64,000 nucleotides of DNA, taken from positions 434,001-498,000 of the forward strand of contig NZ_JAWLPU010000003.1 of the NCBI RefSeq assembly GCF_036997485.1, written 5' to 3'. The DNA comes from Brachyspira pilosicoli (GTDB lineage Bacteria; Spirochaetota; Brachyspiria; Brachyspirales; Brachyspiraceae). A program made the translations under genes and the position numbers. This document shows positions 60,952 to 64,000 of this stretch, piece after piece. Within the stretch, counting starts at the first letter, position 1, and the number at the start of each line of letters is the position of its first letter. Below the pieces are notes generated by a model. That model saw nothing but the letters and a program-made list of their open reading frames with translations, did not search any database and was not told where the DNA came from.

Positions 60952-61893
60952 ATGAAAAATCTTACTATATATATAGTATTTATTTGTTTTAATATATTTT
61001 TGTTTTCATGTAATGATTCTAAAATAAATATAGAAGAGAATATAACAAAAGATAGAGTAGGAAATGAAATTATTTTACCAAAAAAAATAGAAAGTATAGC
61101 AAGTTTATCTCCTTCTTCTACGGATATTATATTATCTTTAGGTTTTGCTGATAAAATAATAGCAGTTGACTCTACTTCTAAAGAAATTTTATCTACTAAC
61201 AATGTGGATATGTCTAATATTGCCGTTTTTGACATGTTTAATCCTGATTCAGAAAAAATAATATCTCTTAAGCCTGACATAATTTTTGTTAATGGTTTTA
61301 GTGTGTTTGGAGGAAAAAATTCATTAGATTCTATAAAGGCTTCTGGTATATGTGTGGCTGTAATACCTACAAGTGATACTATTAATTCTATAGAAGATGA
61401 TATATTCTTTTTAGGAGATGTTTTATCTAAAACTGATGAGGCTTCTAACATTGTCAATATTATGAGCAGTAATATAGAAAAGATTAGAGCTATAGGCGAT
61501 ACAATAACTAATAAAAAGAAAGTGTATTTTGAAATATCGGCTTTGCCAAATTTATACACATTCGGTACTAATGTTTATTTAGACGACATGATAAATATTA
61601 TAGGAGCATCAAATGTATTTTCGGATAGAAATTCTTGGATATCCACAACAGAAGAAAATGTACTCTTTTTAAATCCTGATATAATATTTACAAGTGTTGA
61701 TTACATTAATAATCCTGATAAAGAAATATTAAGCAGAGCATCTTGGCAGAATGTAAATGCTGTAAAAAACAAAGATGTATATTATATAACATCAGCTTCA
61801 TTGCCTACCCATAATATAGTTAATGCTTTAATAATGATGGCTAAATATATTTATCCTAATGAATATAAAGATATTGAATTGATTAGGAATTAA
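60952..61893 (+). CDS. corrinoid/siderophore-type ABC substrate-binding lipoprotein (BtuF/FhuD class)
   Basis: A 313-residue class III binding protein with lipoprotein signal ending LFSC (Cys20). Family blocks are IESIASLSPSSTDIILSLG, ISLKPDIIFVNGF and FLNPDIIFTSVDY, the long-helix two-lobe fold of BtuF, FhuD and FepB. ATG 60952 was preferred over an in-frame TTG three codons earlier, because the ribosome site at 60935-60941 is at the right distance. Permease gene follows after five bases. The cobalamin riboswitch downstream favours B12 as ligand. Confidence 0.88.
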   Translation: MKNLTIYIVFICFNIFLFSCNDSKINIEENITKDRVGNEIILPKKIESIASLSPSSTDIILSLGFADKIIAVDSTSKEILSTNNVDMSNIAVFDMFNPDSEKIISLKPDIIFVNGFSVFGGKNSLDSIKASGICVAVIPTSDTINSIEDDIFFLGDVLSKTDEASNIVNIMSSNIEKIRAIGDTITNKKKVYFEISALPNLYTFGTNVYLDDMINIIGASNVFSDRNSWISTTEENVLFLNPDIIFTSVDYINNPDKEILSRASWQNVNAVKNKDVYYITSASLPTHNIVNALIMMAKYIYPNEYKDIELIRN

Positions 61894-61898
61894 TTGTA

Positions 61899-62909
61899 AT
61901 GATAAAAAAGATAATAATAATATTGGTTTTAGTTTTTATTTCTACTATATTATCAATATGTATAGGGAGTGTATTTATATCGCCTAAAGAGATAGGAGCT
62001 ATATTATTATATAAGTTGTTAAATATCGAGATTATGAATATAGATAAAATAAATTCTGATATTATAGGTATAAGGCTTCAGCATGCTATATTATCCTTAT
62101 TTGTAGGAGCTTCACTTTCCATGACTGGAGTTGTTATACAATCTATATTAAGAAATCCATTAGCTTCTGCTTATAATTTGGGTATATCATCTGGTGCAGG
62201 TCTTGGGGCTGCATTACTTATAGTTATGCAGATATCTTTTAATCAGTATTTTTTTATAAGTACATCTATGATATTTGCTTTCATTACTATATTATTTATA
62301 TTGTTTATATCTAATAGAATAGATAAATATATGAGTAATAATTCTATAATACTTGCAGGAATTGTAATATCGCTTTTTTTAAGTTCTGTAATGAGTTTTT
62401 TATCTTATATGTTTCCTAAATATTCAAATCAGATAATACTTTGGCAGCTTGGAAGCTTATTTGTAAGAAACAAATTAGATATTTTCATAATAATTTTTGC
62501 TACTTTAATATTTTTACTTATACTTATAAAATATTCAAGTGTATTGGATATTATGACTTTCTCAGATGAGACAAGTTTATCTTTAGGTATTAATGTAAAG
62601 AATATGAGAATATTTTTTATACTTATTTCGTCATTTATAACAGCAATGTTGGTTGCTTTTACTGGTATAATAGGGTTTGTTGATTTGGTGTCTCCTCATA
62701 TAGCGAGGAAAGTATTTGGAGCTAAGCATATCATTGTTGTTCCTATGTCTGCTTTAATGGGGGCATTGCTTTTAAATATTTCTGATATATTTTCAAGGGT
62801 TATAGTAGAAGGTTCAAATATACCTATAGGGATTGTTACAGCTGTTATAGGTGCGCCTTTCTTTTTATATGTATTTATATCGAGCAGCAGTAGTAAAAAG
62901 GGAATGTAA
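61899..62909 (+). CDS. FecCD-family ABC importer permease (BtuC-like)
   Basis: A 336-residue permease with about ten hydrophobic segments. The conserved RNPLASAYNLGISSGAGLGAA region, LGINVKNMR and GFVDLVSPHIARKVFG (the ATPase-coupling loop) identify the BtuC/FhuB/FecCD family. The middle gene of a compact operon, six bases before the ATPase gene. Confidence 0.9.
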   Translation: MIKKIIIILVLVFISTILSICIGSVFISPKEIGAILLYKLLNIEIMNIDKINSDIIGIRLQHAILSLFVGASLSMTGVVIQSILRNPLASAYNLGISSGAGLGAALLIVMQISFNQYFFISTSMIFAFITILFILFISNRIDKYMSNNSIILAGIVISLFLSSVMSFLSYMFPKYSNQIILWQLGSLFVRNKLDIFIIIFATLIFLLILIKYSSVLDIMTFSDETSLSLGINVKNMRIFFILISSFITAMLVAFTGIIGFVDLVSPHIARKVFGAKHIIVVPMSALMGALLLNISDIFSRVIVEGSNIPIGIVTAVIGAPFFLYVFISSSSSKKGM

Positions 62910-62915
62910 TTTTTT

Positions 62916-63686
62916 ATGAATGATAAAGTAAATAAAATGCTTGAAGTAAAAGACTTATGTTTGAGCTATACAAATAAAAAAGATGTTTTGAAAGATATAT
63001 CATTTGAGGCATATAAAAACGAAAGTTTATGTATTATAGGTCCAAACGGATGCGGGAAAAGCACACTTTTAAAATCTTTATGCAGAATAATAGATTTTGA
63101 TAGCGGAAAAATACTTATTAATAATGAAGATATAAGAAAAATAGATACTTATAAAACTGTAGCTATAATGACTCAGATGTCTGCGATATATTTTGGCTAC
63201 ACTGCTTATGATACTATAATGATGGGTAGATATTTTAATTATAAAGATAAACTTTTGTCTATTCCAAGTAAAGAGGATAAAGAATTTGTAATTTATTATA
63301 TGGAAAAATTAAAGATTATGCATTTAAAAGATAAGTTAATAACAGAGCTTTCAGGGGGTGAGCTTCAGAGGGTTTTTTTAGCTAGGACTTTAGTGCAAAA
63401 TCCAAGCATAATACTTATGGATGAGCCTACTAATCATTTAGATTTGAATAGTCAGATAGAGTTGATTTATAATTTGAAAGAGTGGGTTAAAGAAGGTAGT
63501 CGATGTATTATAGCAGTTCTTCATGATATTAATGCTGTATTAAATTTTGCTGATAAATTATTGGTTTTAAAAAATGGCGGCTCTAAATATTTTGGAAGTA
63601 TTGATGACTTTGATATTAGGTTATTGAATGATATATATGGTATTAATGTGGTTGAATATATGCACAATTCATTAAATAAATGGTGA
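62916..63686 (+). CDS. ABC importer ATP-binding protein (BtuD/FepC-like)
   Basis: The 256-residue ATPase of the importer: Walker A GPNGCGKST (42-50), signature LSGGELQRVFLARTL, Walker B IILMDEPTNHLDL, switch histidine in VLHDINAVL. AAGGGA lies inside the end of the permease gene. Last gene of the operon; the next promoter and the cobalamin riboswitch begin about 30 bases later. Confidence 0.92.
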   Translation: MNDKVNKMLEVKDLCLSYTNKKDVLKDISFEAYKNESLCIIGPNGCGKSTLLKSLCRIIDFDSGKILINNEDIRKIDTYKTVAIMTQMSAIYFGYTAYDTIMMGRYFNYKDKLLSIPSKEDKEFVIYYMEKLKIMHLKDKLITELSGGELQRVFLARTLVQNPSIILMDEPTNHLDLNSQIELIYNLKEWVKEGSRCIIAVLHDINAVLNFADKLLVLKNGGSKYFGSIDDFDIRLLNDIYGINVVEYMHNSLNKW

Positions 63687-63718
63687 TTTTATTTTTTAAT
63701 TTTTTTGTAAAAAACACC

Positions 63719-63747
63719 TTGATTTTTATTTATAATTATATTATACT
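63719..63747 (+). promoter_or_regulatory. promoter of the riboswitch-controlled downstream gene
   Basis: TTGATT (63719-63724), 17-base spacer, TATACT (63742-63747). It shows that the riboswitch starts a new transcript and does not merely follow the importer operon. Confidence 0.6.
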
Positions 63748-63760
63748 TTATAATATAATT

Positions 63761-63915
63761 AGGAGGAAATAGGTTAGAATCCTATACGAGCCCGTCACTG
63801 TGTTTGGTAGCGAAACTTCTTTTTAATATTAAATCGCTAATATTAAAAAACCATTGCTTATTAGTGAGAAGGTGAAGCGTAGATAGCCATAAGTCAGGAT
63901 ATTCCTTTTTGTTAC
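63761..63915 (+). ncRNA. cobalamin (AdoCbl) riboswitch
   Basis: The pattern follows the B12-riboswitch core: AGGAGGAAATAGGTTAGAATCC, then GAGCCCGTCACTGTG (usual GCCCGCCACTGT), a variable hairpin (63820-63850, AATATTAAATCGCTAATATT-like), GAAGGTGAAG, and the 3' B12 box AGCCATAAGTCAGGATATTCC in part. The downstream arm GGGAG (63923) and CTCCC (63956) could form the switching hairpin. It should repress when adenosylcobalamin is plentiful. The gene it controls starts past the window end. Confidence 0.88.
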
Positions 63916-63921
63916 AAAACT

Positions 63922-63962
63922 CGGGAGCAGTTTTTATACAATCAGAATATTATAAACTCCCT
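63922..63962 (+). promoter_or_regulatory. expression platform hairpin of the cobalamin riboswitch
   Basis: GGGAG and CTCCC, with TTTATA/TATAAA extending the stem, lie directly after the aptamer. No T tract follows, so control is more likely at translation than by termination; a coding start near 63997 is possible but cannot be confirmed. Confidence 0.45.
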
Positions 63963-64000
63963 AAGTCATAAACCTTGTATTTAGGATTTTAAGAGAATGA

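Noticed and set aside
1-64000. A CRISPR array, prophage or integrated mobile element with its own genes
   Set aside because: No regularly spaced direct repeats, phage structural genes, integrase or transposase frames were seen; the mobile-looking sequences are short and non-coding.

Overview
The window looks like chromosomal DNA of a Brachyspira-type spirochaete. The DNA is very A+T-rich, UxxGxx-type TTG/GTG starts are in use, lipoproteins end their signal peptides in short FSC/ISC-like lipoboxes, and a flagellar rod gene, many TPR and lipoprotein genes and near-consensus TTGACA/TATAAT promoters are present. The genus is an inference from these traits and protein style, not a database result. 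No rRNA, tRNA, CRISPR array, prophage or transposase gene was seen.

Layout. 1-2155: the 5' end of rpoD overlapped by dnaG. 2346-14115: hexuronate catabolism (eda, uxaC, uxuA, uxuB) interrupted by flgG, a lytic transglycosylase, a large TPR protein and a peptide-type solute-binding lipoprotein. 14324-28216: a secreted hypothetical, a B3/B4-domain protein with a radical SAM/DUF2344 protein, a methyltransferase, galM, glyS, a MarR/membrane-protein pair, a PepSY-like protein, a lipoprotein, and nadK-recN. 28531-33085: a leftward cluster of a coiled-coil protein, patatin, a CobC-like phosphatase, CobD/CbiB and a nitroreductase. 33288-42095: nrdB-nrdA, then the leftward thrS-infC-rpmI-rplT operon and pepF. 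42233-50832: small hypotheticals, plsC, DUF4132, a glycosyltransferase, a TetR-controlled ABC exporter and an OppA-like lipoprotein. 51090-55629: a mannose-family PTS operon (IIA-IIB-IIC-IID) with a double-SIS deglycase/isomerase and a GntR/UTRA regulator. 55925-60559: argCJBD. 60952-63686: a BtuFCD-type importer. The right end holds a cobalamin riboswitch whose target gene lies outside.

How the parts fit: glucuronate can be isomerised (UxaC), reduced (UxuB), dehydrated (UxuA) and, after a 2-keto-3-deoxygluconate kinase not seen here, cleaved by Eda. ArgC, ArgJ, ArgB and ArgD make ornithine by the acetyl-recycling route. CobD, the CobC-like phosphatase, the corrinoid-type importer and the riboswitch point to B12 uptake and salvage.

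The most interesting unexplained signals are: (1) an 18-codon leader ORF ending Arg-Arg-stop between a consensus promoter and argC, with a segment complementary to the argC Shine-Dalgarno, suggesting arginine-dependent translational attenuation; (2) a family of intergenic hairpin repeats present four times, two of them inside operons, one carrying a possible promoter; (3) an 85-bp element with 18-bp terminal inverted repeats; (4) a sigma-28-like promoter at flgG; (5) clear palindromic operators at the tetR, marR and PTS promoters.
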